NCBI GenBank assembly: GCA_003118195.1
Contig: BEXV01000238.1
Coordinates: 64,111-128,110, forward strand
DNA length: 64,000 nucleotides
From: Hemicentrotus pulcherrimus
Lineage: Eukaryota > Echinodermata > Echinoidea > Camarodonta > Strongylocentrotidae
Direction: 5' to 3'
Shown one piece after another: positions 23,721-36,983 of this stretch (within the stretch, counting starts at the first letter, position 1; each line of letters begins with the position of its first letter). Position numbers and translations under genes: made by a program. Under the pieces are notes generated by a model, which worked only from the letters and a program-made list of their open reading frames with translations, was not told where the DNA came from and did no database searches.

Positions 23721-24418
23721 GTAAGTGGTGTCTAAAATCAGATGTGGATAGTTTTTAAGGGTTCAGGGTTCGTTGAAGTAGTATTCATAATATGCACTTT
23801 GGAGTTGGGTATAAATTGAAAGGAGAGACAGGTAATAATTTACTGTATGTGTCAATGTGTGTTTATGCGTTGGTTAGGATTTTGTAGATTTTTAAAAAAA
23901 TTTGAAAGAGAACTAGATATGGGATCGTGGTGTGTGCATTAGATTGGCAACTTTGCATGCACAAACCCTTGACAGTCGTTGTGAGTGACAGTGTCTGCAA
24001 AATGAGACTACTATAGGCTCTGTACTGAAGCTGCTCCAGACATCACAGCCAGAACCTGACAGATCTAAGCTCTGCTCAAGGCTTAAGGAATTGTTTATAA
24101 GGTACCGCATTAGAGTCTGTGTTTGTGGACCATAGATTGGCAGTCGCACTGATGGTGTGGATTTTGTTTTTAAATCACAGGCTTTGTGAAAGCATCATTA
24201 TCGAAAGCGATTAAAGGAGTTGGTACATATCCTTTCACCATGCTATTTCATGGTTATATACTCGTAATAGATTTAGATCATAATGTAATACTGAGTAAAC
24301 TAATTTTGTTGTGGATAATAATGTATTCAACATAGCCAACTGAAGTGAATGTTTGTTACATTTTCCTGTTGACAAAAGTGAGGCTCACACATGGTTTGTA
24401 TCCATTTTATATCTGCAG
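23721..24418 (+). other. FARP intron, no feature seen
   Basis: Unique-looking AT-rich sequence. I see no repeat copy or extra exon in it. Confidence 0.55.
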
Positions 24419-25649
24419 GACGCTAAATGCATCAAGGATGTCCACAAGAAGCCTCGGTGCTCCACGGACCACCACCCCTCTCACCATCGACATGACAGAG
24501 ACGATAGTCACTGACCACCACAGTGCACCAAACCTGGCCTTCCCAGAAGACCCCACCTATGCCAAACCTGACATGCCTAAGAGTCCTGTCTCAGAGTCAC
24601 CAACATCCCCTCCGTCATCGACGCCCATCACACCGGTTCATGACAACTCCAGAATCGCCATCCACAAGGGCCAGTCTAACTCCAGTATCATGTACGAGTA
24701 CACGGTGAATGACGACAACTCACAGCAGACCCAGGCAGAGGTGGACTCGAGCCAGGCGAGCAGGCTGGCCAGTTCCTCGGGTTCCTTCAACGCCAGGATG
24801 GAACCGGAGCCGGTGATGTCTTCGGGAGAGACCAGACTGGACGCCCTCTCGGACGCGGAGCCCAGGAGGAACGGAGACATCAACATGGGAGGCAATCAGA
24901 GTATGCTTTCTTCTAGTTCTTCCAGTTTAAGTGTTGTTGATGAGCATGGGGAGGAGGAGGTGAAAGAGGAAGAGGAGGTGACGCACGTGGTCCGCCCCAT
25001 CGCGGACATCCTGCGTCCCCTCCTCATTGGGGGAAAGTTCACTTCCGAGGACTCTGATAGCAACTCCTCCCTCGTCTCGTCCAACCTAGAGGATGTAGAG
25101 ACGGAGGGAGACAGGGAAGGGGAGGACGGGGAAACGGAAAACCCAGACTTTGATCTGGGATCGGTTTCAGAAATGCTAAGTGAGATGGATACGATCAGTC
25201 CCTCGGAAGTGGAGGCTCGGATTCATAGCGAGACCACCCTAGGCCTGCTAAGCGAGATGAGAACTCCCGGCACTTTCACCGACATGGAGGCTGGTGGGTT
25301 ATTCAGTTTGCCAGAGGTCATTTCGGACACTGAACCTAACTCTGACATATTCAAAAGTCTTGGCTCCCCTGATAGTGTTAGTGATATTGATCAAGATGAT
25401 GATGGTCGTAATCTGTCCCCTTTACAGATCCATGAGTCCCTCTTTGTTTCTGAACTAAGCGATATGCTAGCTAAAGATGGGCTCCACAGCAGGGGAAGTT
25501 CTAGTTTAAGTAGTAGTAGCAGTAGCACTAGTAGCAGCAGCAGTAGCAGTGATGATTTTGATCAAAGAGGGCGTACCGATACCGAAATTAAAGTTGAATA
25601 TCCAGTAGCCGAAGTCAAAGCCATTCCCAATGATCTAACAAGCCCTTAG
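24419..25649 (+). CDS. FARP1/2: FARP long linker exon, part before first in-frame stop
   Basis: The acceptor is atatctgcag at 24418. In phase with the previous exon it reads VTLNASRMSTRSLGAPRTTT, then a Pro/Ser/Thr-rich stretch, then strongly acidic sequence (HGEEEVKEEEEVTHVVRPIA) and a poly-Ser run encoded by an agt/agc microsatellite at 25496-25553. It stops at TAG 25647. The linker is predicted to be disordered. A donor of good form, gctg|gtgggt, lies at 25294 in phase 1, exactly what the next exon at 40487 needs. Used, it keeps the stop out of the message; ignored, the product is FERM plus linker with no DH or PH domain. Vertebrate FARP linkers are much shorter and I see no residue-level match here. 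Confidence 0.85.
25496..25553 (+). repeat. agt/agc repeat coding poly-Ser
   Basis: A run of agt, agc and a few other Ser codons inside the linker exon gives about 20 Ser interrupted by Leu and Thr. It is a likely site of length polymorphism. Confidence 0.85.
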
Positions 25650-27089
25650 GTTGATGATGCTTTCACTTTTAGTAGTTATGATTCCCCAAGTCTTGACTCC
25701 TTCTCACTAGCTCACTCTGAAGCAGGGCAATTGGGGAATGGGAGAAACGTAGAGGGGAACCTACACAGTGACTAAAGGGCCTTTAGGCAAGAAAGGAAAC
25801 TGTTCTTTGAGAGTGATGAGAACCTGGGCCATACCCTTGGGGAGGCAAATGCTAATCTCCAGGCTTTAGAAGATGATCTTGATGAAACCTCTCACACCCT
25901 TGTCCAGTTAGAAGAATCCATAGCAGAGACTCTCCAAGCAGAAGGAGTAGATGCCTTTACAGAGACCAGCTCAGGAACCGACCCAGATGAAGAAGTAAAA
26001 GGGGTCATTTCTAAGGGTCTTACGGAAATCGATGTGGGCACAAAGCGTGTCTCCTTCTCAACAGAAACCGATGAGACATCCGTGATTCCTAGTATTCTGG
26101 AATCTCTTAGGGACTCTGGGGAAACTGCTAGTCCAACCCCTTTAGATCTTAAGATAGATTACCTGAGGGACTATGATGAACTATTCCAAAGGGATAATGC
26201 TTTAGTGGACGATGAATCCGGTAATTCTTCCGCTCCTCTCCAATCACCGCCACACCACTATGTCAGACCCGGTATCTTGCCCGAGAGTAGTCTTCCCAAA
26301 CTGCCAGAATTGTCTAAAGAAATGGTTGCCAAATTGGAAGCCCAAACAGAGGCAGCCCCTATCAGGACAGTGACCCAGGACGAGATAGAGGGAGGGGGTG
26401 ATGACATTCTTGGGGATTTGCCAAATATAGGGGGTAATGGCTTCCAGGGAACCAATGGGAACTGGCATCAGAGAGGGTCCGGCCAGTCGGTATATGTCAG
26501 TAAGTTAAAGGTTCAGATCCCGCGACCGGGCGAACTGTTGATCCCGCCGGGGAGCGCCGGGAACGCCGTCAAGTCCAGCAGCCCCGGGAGTGACGACTCC
26601 ATGCGCAGACACTTTGGTACCGTGCGCAACCCCGATGACCTTGTCAGTTGTAGTGAGCTGAGTTTTGGAAACCTAGAAAACGAGAGCATGCGTGTGCACT
26701 GTGGTGGTGGTGATGGTGCTGCTGGGTACATGAACCTCGGGTGTGGGATGGATGATAACCTGAGTGAGAATGAGAGCGATAGTGAAGTGGGGAGTGACGA
26801 GGGCACTACATCCAGCTCCAATGATAGCTGTGTGTATCAGTATAAAGTCTCCGAAGCCCGCTACACCAAGACCCACTCTAAGAGCAGCCTTGGAGAGTCG
26901 GGTAGTTCCAGTAGTGAGGGCGGAGACCAAGTGCTTGGTCCGGATGCTGGGAGTGCAGCCGCTCATTTTGATATTTTCACTGGTAGCGGTGGAATACTGT
27001 CCGGCAACGGGCATGACTTGTTTGCCGACTTGGAGAATAAAGACTTCTCCTTGGCGGCAAGCACTTGCAATTCAGACGATTTTGATTAA
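25650..27089 (+). CDS. FARP1/2: In-frame continuation of the linker frame past TAG 25647 and TAA 25773
   Basis: Directly after the TAG the same frame goes on for 41 codons (VDDAFTFSSYDSPSLDSFSL and on), meets TAA at 25773-25775, and then stays open for 437 more codons to TAA at 27087. The composition (acidic, Ser-rich, low in hydrophobics) equals that of the upstream linker. It holds KRVSF at 26043-26057, a typical PP1-docking RVxF motif, and a perfect donor, gtaagt, at 26500 in phase 1 that also fits 40487. Either the stops are errors or allelic nonsense changes, or this is a formerly coding extension, or an internal intron I could not define removes them. Confidence 0.6.
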
Positions 27090-28083
27090 TCACACAACAC
27101 TCTATATCTTTCTTTGAATATTACCATTTAAAAATTCAGTATATATCGAACCAACAAAATTGTTGACAATGTTTCCACTCCTCATCAAATTTTGAAGACT
27201 GGATGTAAACACCGAAACACAACACAAGTCAGCTATTTGATTGATGGCTATGCAAAGAAACCAAGACACATTATTGATTATGATATACAAATTATCTACA
27301 TGTGTACAAAATACAAATACAAAAATATAGATACAAAATACAGATTTCAGCAGTTTTATATTAGAGCGATGGTTAAGGGAGTAAATTCATAACCATTTTT
27401 TAAAAAGCATAATGCCTGTGCTTTTAGCAAATATGTACTTGCAATGTATATTAACTGTGATTCATGTAACTAAGAAAACTTGGCAAGTTTTTGTTATAAT
27501 CCTATAAATGCACTTGATATATTAGTCTTATTATTTAATAGTTTACACATTTGAAGCATGTAACTTTCTCAAGCGCATGAAAGAAAAAATATAATACCGA
27601 AAAATAATTTTGCAAAATTGCTACTAGCTTGCGCTTGTATGTCAAGTGTGTTACCGTGGACGGTGAAGGTGTGATATTTTTTTCCATGGTGGAATTGGAA
27701 AATGATCAACGGCTGCATTCAGACTTGTAAATAATCAAACGTGCTATCGCGGGGTCGATGCCCAGTACTACACAAGGAGTCATGCATAGAAACGTTTATG
27801 GGAAGTCAAACTGTCGTGTTTAAGTCTGTGTATGAACAGGTAGAGATGGTACTATTTCCTCAAGCCACAAAAGAAATATCCATAAAAATATCCCCAGAAA
27901 CTGATCCATCCTAAATAGAGTTTATCCCACTCCAAATCCCCAATTCCTTTGAGAAAGAAATGTATTCTAGATAACATTGCTTTTCGCTTTCTCTGTTTAC
28001 TATAGACTATTTTCTAGCTTTGAATCTTTTCGAATCCAGCATTCTCTGCCCCCACACTCCCTCCTACCTCCCACCCCGATGTA

Positions 28084-28089
28084 AATAAA
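28084..28089 (+). promoter_or_regulatory. Possible poly(A) signal with Pumilio-type site
   Basis: AATAAA overlaps tgtaaata (28080-28087), which is the core Pumilio-binding pattern. It lies 1 kb after the last stop of the linker exon and would suit an mRNA ending in this region. Single hexamers are common by chance in AT-rich DNA. Confidence 0.25.
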
Positions 28090-29382
28090 TGTAGCTTGTA
28101 AAACTTTGAACTAGGAGTTGACATGTAAACCCCTTTTGCTCTGTTCATTTAAACTCAGGAATGGCTTTGAAAAAGTCTGGTACTTTTAACAAACCCCACC
28201 TACCCACCCAGCCAGCAGATGCCAATCTGAAGCCAACCCTCTCTCCCACCAATTAGAACTAGCCTATTTTTGTACTTTTGTTTTTCTGAATAGTACTTCA
28301 AAACAAGTTTGCTCTTCTTTTTTAACAATACTTTGTCTTTGGAACGTGAATTAGCTTTTAGTTCTTCAATATTTCCAAATTTGCCTCCTGATACGAGCTA
28401 TACATGTATGTATACTGGGAAATCCGTTAACATAATTGTTTGATCATAAGGGAGAAGATGAACATAGGAATTGCACTGATGTAAAGCTGTTCCCACTTTG
28501 AAAAACATGTATATAGTTCAGGAAATGCTTGGTACCAATTTTCCAACCCACCTCTTCATTTTTGAAATCCAGTGGTCAATTATGCAGTTATATCAACAGA
28601 AGTTGCTTTTAGAGAATTCAATTGTGCTGTCATTTGAGTGTGAAACGCAACTAGTAAAATTTTGCCAAAATGGCTTCTGGTGAAATTTCTTTGCCTAGTA
28701 GATAATCTCTTTCAGTAAGTTTCTTGAAGGAAATAAAGTCTTCTTTTCTTTCTTCTTTTTTATTAACAAAAAAAAATCTAAAGTGCCTATTTTCAGCATT
28801 ATTAAGTGTTATTTTGTTACAGCCACCCTGAATATAAAACTTAAATGAATATATCATAGATGTTGGAAAAAAAACAACAGTTGTTGAAATCCATGTGGTC
28901 AATATTACAATTTCATCTGGAATTGGTCTTAATCGGGACCTAGAGGGTTCAAAAATACACAATAGAATAACTTTTGAGCTTGGTGGCTGAAAAAATATAT
29001 GAATATTTAGGATCCTCCGCCCCTAGAAGCAGGTTAGAGACCATATGAATTATGAAAAATCGTGATAGCTATTGAAACAGTAACATTTAACTATGGTATG
29101 ACACCTTTAAAACTTGATGAAAGGTATTGTGTGCATTAGTGCATTTGTGGTTTGATTGGCATAGAAAAAACGAGAAACAGAAATGGCAAAGAGCTATAAT
29201 GCGCTCTGATTGTGATATCCTCTTTTTGTACTCTCGTTTCCCTCTCCAGCGCTTTTGCCAAAATAGGCTTCATTTCTTCATTTTTTTTCTATTTCAACGT
29301 TCCTTTCTTCCATTTCATAAATTTATTCTGTATCATGGAGAGAGAGATATGCCTAAGGTTTTTTTTTTTTTAATGAAATTTG

Positions 29383-29388
29383 AATAAA
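29383..29388 (+). promoter_or_regulatory. Possible poly(A) signal
   Basis: AATAAA is followed within 30 bases by T-rich and TG-rich sequence (gattttgaagttttg). It is a candidate end for a short FARP transcript. Confidence 0.25.
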
Positions 29389-32300
29389 GATTTTGAAGTT
29401 TTGAAATGACAAGGTTTTTTCCCCATGACCGAGCATATTAAGGTAAGAATTAGATGTTTATCACACAAAGTGGAAAGCAGTATTTAATTGTGATTCGTAA
29501 TCACTTGCACCAAATTAATCCTGTCACACAATTTTACACCTTTTCGTAGACTGCAGCTTTTTAAACCTGAAAAGCAACTAATTCCATAACCAATTTCATT
29601 TAACTGGTAATCCATTCTTGCACCAATTAACACATATAATTTTTGTGATTGTAGTGGTTCTAATACATTGTTTGCATATAGAATGACGCCATATAATTAA
29701 CTACCGGTAGTTACTAATTACAGAAGATGATATCTTAGAGACATTTGTATTAAAGGAATCGTTTTAATAACAATGTTAAATCTGAGATACACGACCCTAC
29801 GTGTTATCAGTGTCTGTGATATGGTGAAATATTGAAGCCCTAAAAAATCGCGCTTCAAAATGATCAAGAAGTGCCTCAAAAAAGTAAAAATCTTTGAGTC
29901 TGTAGTGTTATGAAAACCGTCAGGCGAACGGTTTTCAAAATTTGTAATTCCAATCATAAATATCTTGATAATCAGACAGGCGATCGGCTTGTAAAATTCA
30001 TGGGGTTCCTGACTGACCTAAAGGTTTATAATTACAATGTATCATTGTATCATGAGCTAAATCCAGAATTTTGTTTCAGAATCTGAGACAAAGTTACCGG
30101 ATCCCTTTCAGCGCTATATAAATATTAAATATTAATATTAATTTTTTTTTCTTCATTCATCATCAATAATGATGTGATACAATATCTATGATACATGGAA
30201 TTGAATCATGCTGAATTCCATCCCCCTCCCCCCCACCCCCAGATTTGGACATGAATATATAAGAGGCATTTTGTGTATACACAAAATATGTGAATGTAGC
30301 CTATGCATAAATCACTTCTATTTCTTGAGTCTGTGATACTCTACTACAGTGTATGTACATAATTATTGAAACTTTTGAAGGAATAGGTATATATTTAATT
30401 AGATTCCTAGATATTTAGAGGTAATAGTTACTTAATGAGATATGATTTAGCTTCTTTGGTACTACACACTTCCCTAAGAACCACAATGATTTCATTTGAA
30501 ATCCGAATATATTATTACTTTAGTATTTGTTCCCCCCACCCTACAAGAAAATTCCATCCATTATTTTATCAGTAGTACTATGATTAAAAGATATACATTG
30601 ATATCAGGATTAAAGCTATTTGCACATGATGTAAGAGTCCTTTTATAAGTCAAATTAAGCTCTCCAGGAAAACATTGGGGAAAGTATGCCTAAATTAATT
30701 TTGATGGAATGTCTTCTATTTCCTTTCAATATTAAACAAATATGCGACCATTGATTTTCAGTTTAATTGTGGAAGTGATATTACTTCAACTTTTAAGTAT
30801 AATGCAATAATTGGACAAAGAATTAGAGGGGCATGGGTGTAAATGTGAGAATACTTTGTTGTTTTTATTTTGATTAATTAGTTGTGACTTTATACTAGGT
30901 CATTTATGGGGCCTGAAGTATTGAGAGGAAATACACTAGTGGGTTTGGTTTTTAATAGGAAAAAGGGATGTAATATCGAGTCTCGACTGAGGTCATAAGA
31001 TTAGGCTTTTTTTAGAACGGGTTACATTCGTTTCTTTTTATATAAGGAAACGCGCCCCTAAAAGATAATAGAAGGCATTGAAATAGTACAGTCTAAATCT
31101 ATATTTAGCCTAGGTATCAGTCCTTACATTGTGTTTCCATTAAGGCACTGACAGTAAAGAGCACATTAGATTACAATGATTGGATTCAATTAAGTACCGA
31201 GTTAGGTTGGGTTGGGTTAGGTTTAAAAGTAGCTATGCTCAGACATAGGGCAGCCATTACTCTTTATATGTCAAACACAGTAAAACATAATAGTATGTAG
31301 CAAGAGAGAGAAAGAGCAAGAGATTATATAACTCTTAATGACATTATACCTCATCTGTTCATACTAACTTCCATTTTTATGCCTCCGCCTGTTGAGGGCG
31401 ATAAAGGTGACTTTGTGATCTCATTTTTCTTTTCTACGTAAATTATAAAAAACATTGTGTGAATGGTGATTGCATGGTATATGGAAACAAGCTAGAAAGC
31501 CCTTTCTTACCTTTTTTTTTTTCTTCCATTTTGTTACAAATTTGTGTTCTGTTTCTGATGAAGAACAACGATTTGAAAGACGTTCTGGGTTTCCAAAGTT
31601 CAGCTTATCTTTAGAAGAAGAAAAAAAGAGAAAAAGACTGCAGCCAGTACAAGTGTCATGTGAGGCGTTAAAATAATCATGCTTTTTGTTTTATGTCGTC
31701 CGAACTCTTGCTGTGAAGTGTCCATTTTTTAAAGAGAGAAGCATTTTAAATTAGTTATCTTTTCTCGAGAAACAAAATGTCTGCTTCTTTAGAAAAATGA
31801 TTAAAAAGAAGCATGACCAAAATTTATTAATTGCGTAAATGGAAACAATTTCAAAGGCCTTTTACTTCTACTTCTTAAAATAGAGGGACTGCGGTTAGAA
31901 CTTAGCATATCTGAAATTGATACTGTCATGTAATCTTTTTAAAAGTAGTTAAATTTTAACAGGAATTGATTATATTTCCTTTATAAGAAAGGTATTTTTA
32001 TGAGTAGTACATTTTGAAAGATTATAAGTAGTAGACTGTATGAATTTATATTTTGGGTTTTTGAAAATTTGAGATCTTTCAAAGTCTTTATGAGATTTGT
32101 ATGTGTCTGAAAATATTCTTGCTTATTTTACAAAAAAGTCAAGAAAGGATTTAAATTGGATTTAAAAAGAAATGAAATGAGTTGACAAAAGCAGTCACAG
32201 AAATTAAAATTTGTTTTTATTTCATTGATTAGAAGTCTTTCTTCTAGGGAAATAAATGTTTTTCCTTCTCAAAGTATTCAAAATATTAGTATATCATAAG

Positions 32301-33463
32301 ATTATCTTCCAAAGTATTCAAAATTCAGTAAGTATTCACCACCAAATGGTATACAGTCAACTATTATCTTGGAAGTTTGTTGAATTTTATGTAGAAATAT
32401 GCTATTCAGTGCCAAATCAATAGTGCAATTGCTTTGGAAAATCATACAGATTCCCAAACCTTTTTACAGAAAGCAGATGAAAATATACATGGACATCAAA
32501 AGAAATTTTTCAAAGTTGATGTCATAGTTTATTAGCTTTTATTAAAAGGGTTGTGGTGTGGGTTTTTTGTTCGAATTTTTTGTTTTGATCCTGAAATTAG
32601 TGACGGCTTTTAGAGAGTTGATTATTCATTTTTACAAGTAGAGTGAAATTGTTGCTTTATTTCAGACTAATGAGTCATATTGTACATAAAGCCATTAATT
32701 TTTAAAGTTATGTAAATCATTTTATGAATCCAAAACAGCTATCGGATAGAATTGGAAGCTAAATTTAATGCTTTTCAAATATATGGACACGTGTTAAGAT
32801 ATTGACTTTTAATTTGTAAATATACAATATTCATATTTTGTATAAGTTGTGTTTATTCAGTTGCTATATAACCATGTTCTGTAGCCATTCAATCATTCTT
32901 TTTTTTTTTCCTTTTTAGTTAGCAAGTTTCTTTTTATTATGACGCTAAAGCACGCATAAAGGAGTAAGGACCAAACACGCTGATTGATTTCATAATTTTC
33001 TAAACCATGCCATGAATCGTTGGTAATTATAACTATTCTCGCATGCTTCGTTCATTTCTTTCGTTCCTCTTCAAAATTTTCTTTGCTGTGAGTTGTTTCC
33101 ATATCATGCCATTCCATCACACTTATGTGTACATCAGCTGAGTAACTTTTTTTTCCATCTATCTCGTCCGTCACCAAGTGTGGTACGACTCTTTCACCAT
33201 CTTTTAGTCTTGTCCATCTCACTGTTTGGTCTTTAAAAAAAGAATGGCTTGCCTGCACATAAGCCATTGAGTTGAGTGATGTTTTCAGTTTGCTGTGGTA
33301 CTAATAGCTAGTCATGGTTGTTAGTACACATTTGGAAAAGGCCTGAGTAGTTTGTGAATCTAATTTTCTCTTTTTCTGTTATTCAGGGGAGCTTATTTTG
33401 GATGATATTTTTTTAAAGGAAAAGTATCATTTCCCTGAAGCTGATTTTAATATTGTTTCCAAA

Positions 33464-33791
33464 AGCCTGTCTTCATCAGACTGAAAGTTGCAAAATAACC
33501 CGCTATTTTCAGACTCGGGATATATTCCCAAAGCTCGGAATTGCCCTTCACCAGACCGATACGCTGATCAGGAACTAGATGGAGACAGGGGCGGGTGCAA
33601 ATTAACCCGCTTTTTCCGAATAGCAGGCTACTTTGGCAACAAGACCAAGATTTCTTGGATAATTTCCATACCAAATAGCCTACTAATTGCAACTGCGGGC
33701 TGATGAAGACGCAAATTAGCTGGCTAGTTTGAGATCAGGCTAGTTAAAATAGCAGGTAATTTTGCAACTTCGGTCTGATGAGGACAGGCCT
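33464..33791. repeat. MITE family A, copy 3
   Basis: The terminal repeats are gcctgtcttcatcagactga and (other strand) gcctgtcctcatcagaccga, followed on both sides by agttgcaaaat. This copy has the clearest ends of the three. Confidence 0.85.
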
Positions 33792-36700
33792 CAAGAGCTG
33801 TTTTCATTTCCAGAGCTCTCCTGGACTTTTAGGAACAGGGCTTTAAAATCATTCTTCATTTTTTAAAAGAAATTAAGTTCTTTTTTTAAGGATGTAGGCT
33901 GGTTCAAAATGCCTTTTGAGGTTTCCAAGTCCATGTCTTAATCATTAAAAGTTGCAATAGCTGTGTTGTTTTTCTCACATTTGTTGGTTTTCATTCTTCA
34001 AAACCACAAGTCAGCGTGATATAACGAACCGGTATAAGTTATCAATGCTCAATTACCAAGTCCCTAAGATATGAAGTCGTAGGGTCCCTAGTGGTTCACA
34101 TGGTGCCCTGTATCTGCTTCCGGGTCATTTGGTTTTCATTGTTTACTTTTTTTCTTGAGAAATACAAGGCTTGCTTGGTCTGAATAGGTCAAGGAAACCC
34201 TGTTTATTAGTCAGTAGCTATGGTTGATGATTTTTATTTTTTTTTAATTTTTAATCAATATTACTATCTTTAAAGACAATTTTTGCAATTCTTTGTCTAG
34301 CGGTAGGATGGAACTTACATTCTAGGCATTTTTATTATATAGAGAAGGAAAAGTATTTCTAAAAAATGGATGAATAACCAGACTCCCTACCGGCTAATGA
34401 TATCCTTTAAATAAGGGCTGCATATGTCTCTTTTGATGGAGGGGGGGGGGTTGTAATGTGTGATATATTCACTCTTCCTGTGAATTCATAGTTTCTTTTC
34501 ACCCTTTTTTCAAAAATTATAATTATAAAGTTGTGAAATAGTATCAAAACTGTCATTTTTTCAAAGAAGTGCTTCCTCACATTTTATGCTGATAACGACC
34601 AGACTTTTCGAAGGATATTTTGATATAAAAGAAACATTTGAGTTGCTTTGAAAAAGATTTGTCTTTAAAATACTTATTTAAAAGACATCTGTGGTTTATT
34701 AAAAAAGTTTCCTCATTTTTTCTCATGCCAAGGATAGCAGTTAGGTCATAAGATTATTTTATACCTCCCGTTGGATAATGTAAAGAAAGGCTCCAAAGAA
34801 AGCATTTTAAAAGGCAAAAAAAAAAAATGGATTAGAAATCATTGACTCTGGAAACTGTAGGAAGATAGGTGGTATAAAATATATCTCCTTGTAACCATAT
34901 ACATCTGCTTAATCTGCTTATAGCACAAAATCTTTGGGAGAATATTTCAAAAGATATAATTCTTTTCCATACCCTTCAATTCATGGACACTTTCATTGAG
35001 GGGGCACCTGTAATTTGGACAGAAAATGAAAGTATTATTGTTTTTGAAATCCATCATGTAGTGTAGAATTTGATATATTCATCTTAGTATAAGTCTACCA
35101 ATATAATGTGCAATTATATCCTTCTTCTTATGTTATTGTTTTAGTGCTTCGCATGCATGGCTTGCCTAATATGATGCCAGTTTTATGCTTCCGTTGATAC
35201 GTTGTATAATTCATCTCCATGCACTATATAATTCTGATATCTTCAACTCATTACGCTTGTGCCAATTTGAAATACACCATGAAAATAGACGCTTGATTAT
35301 TCATGTGCAATTAAAATTCATAAAATTTACTCTTTTTTTTCCTAAGATAATATGATACATAATAGATTGCCAAAAAAATGAGGACGGGGAAAGAAAATAT
35401 CAAGTATTAAAAACAATAGTATTCCCTTTATATTAGAATTTCTAAATGGTCAGAAATGTTTTTATCCTAGTTCAAAATGGCGATTTACGCATTCTAGATG
35501 AATAGTTTATTGATAAGCGATCATCAGTGTTCTATTGTAAAACAGTAGGCACCTGCCATTTTAAATCTTTTCATTATAGCAAAAGAAAATTATTACGAAG
35601 TATCAAAATGGTATATCTTCTGAAATTGTGAGTTTACATCGATATCTTTGACAATCCTATGCAATCAAAATGCCCATTCATTTTTTTTTGTTTAAGTTTA
35701 CGATCGCGATATCGATGGACAAATATTTTTTATATTGAATTGGCATGTGTTATTCTGCCAAAAATATGGTTCTCCCATTTCATAATACATTACTTAAAGT
35801 GATTAACTTTTCCTTCACTTTGATATCATTTCATTCCATTGGTGCTTAAATGAACTATCACCTTTATGCTTAGCAATCATGATTACAATCTGACTTCTTA
35901 AATTTTGAAAGAATTTACCAACGAAAAATCATTTGTCTGTATGGTAGCTATTAAAAAATTATGCCTGTTTTTATATTTATAATCTTTTGTTTTATTTTAA
36001 ATGAAATGCTGGATTTTAGGATGACAAAATTAAGAATTAACTCTCTCTCATTCATATATTTTTAGTTTTATCAAGGATTAACTAATCCGTTAGGAAGGGG
36101 AAAAAATGATAATGCAATTCGATTTAGAGGACCAAATTTGGTTTTACATCGCTGGTTATTGTTTTGTTTTCATATTGCATCAAGATACACTCAATTACGT
36201 GAAGGAAACTGGCATTCAAAAATTTATATCAAGATATCAGTTTTTATATCTCCTTTGTTGTAGACTAGAACTATTCTTCTTTTGTTTTGTTTTCAATTTT
36301 ATCCCACCTTTAATAAGTTCAATTAACTTTTCAGAGACTTTTCAAAGATATATTTTCTGAACAGACAACTTCTAGCTGTATATTCACTTTTCATCTTCCA
36401 TTTTATGTATTTCATTCAAATCAGCTTCTCAACTTTACTTTTAAAAGATGTTTTTCAAATGTTCATCCATTTGGAAAATATGTTCTGTTGTTACCATAGT
36501 CTAATGTATATATATTATATTATAAGTGATGATGTTCATAATGATATACCAAGTGTCTTGTGTTAGGTCGTTAATTGTGAAACGTTACTCAGATCTAGCC
36601 TTATATGTGGATGTCTCTTAATACTTCTTTCAGACGATCTTTCTCCTATTTAGAGAGCAATAAAACTGTCACCAGTCTAGCCTATAAATCATCGAGTTTG

Positions 36701-36983
36701 AATGTTGAAGAAGTTAGAAAAATAGCAATGTAACCTAATATTCCAATAATTCTGTGTCTTTCCTTAAAAAACTTGTTGCGATGGTGATTTGTAATTGGGC
36801 GTGGGCTTTTTTCAGAAGTTTAGAGATTAGTTGCTAATTGTGGAGATGATCCAAGGTAGATTGAATTTTTAACATAGGGGGTGCGTGGGGGCTCTTTGTG
36901 TGGTGCTCGGATATATGGTCTGGCTGCATTTGTACCAAGTTTATTCCATCAAAGATACAGGTTTAGTGTCAGGGTTGCTATTG

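Noticed and set aside
24345..24418. ATG at 24345 as a start for the linker frame
   Set aside because: It lies in the intron upstream of a good acceptor (atatctgcag at 24418), and the phase from the previous exon fits exactly at 24419.
26034..26036. Independent gene starting at 26034
   Set aside because: The codon there is GTG, the frame is the same as upstream, and coding-like text runs on both sides; it is a continuation of the linker frame.
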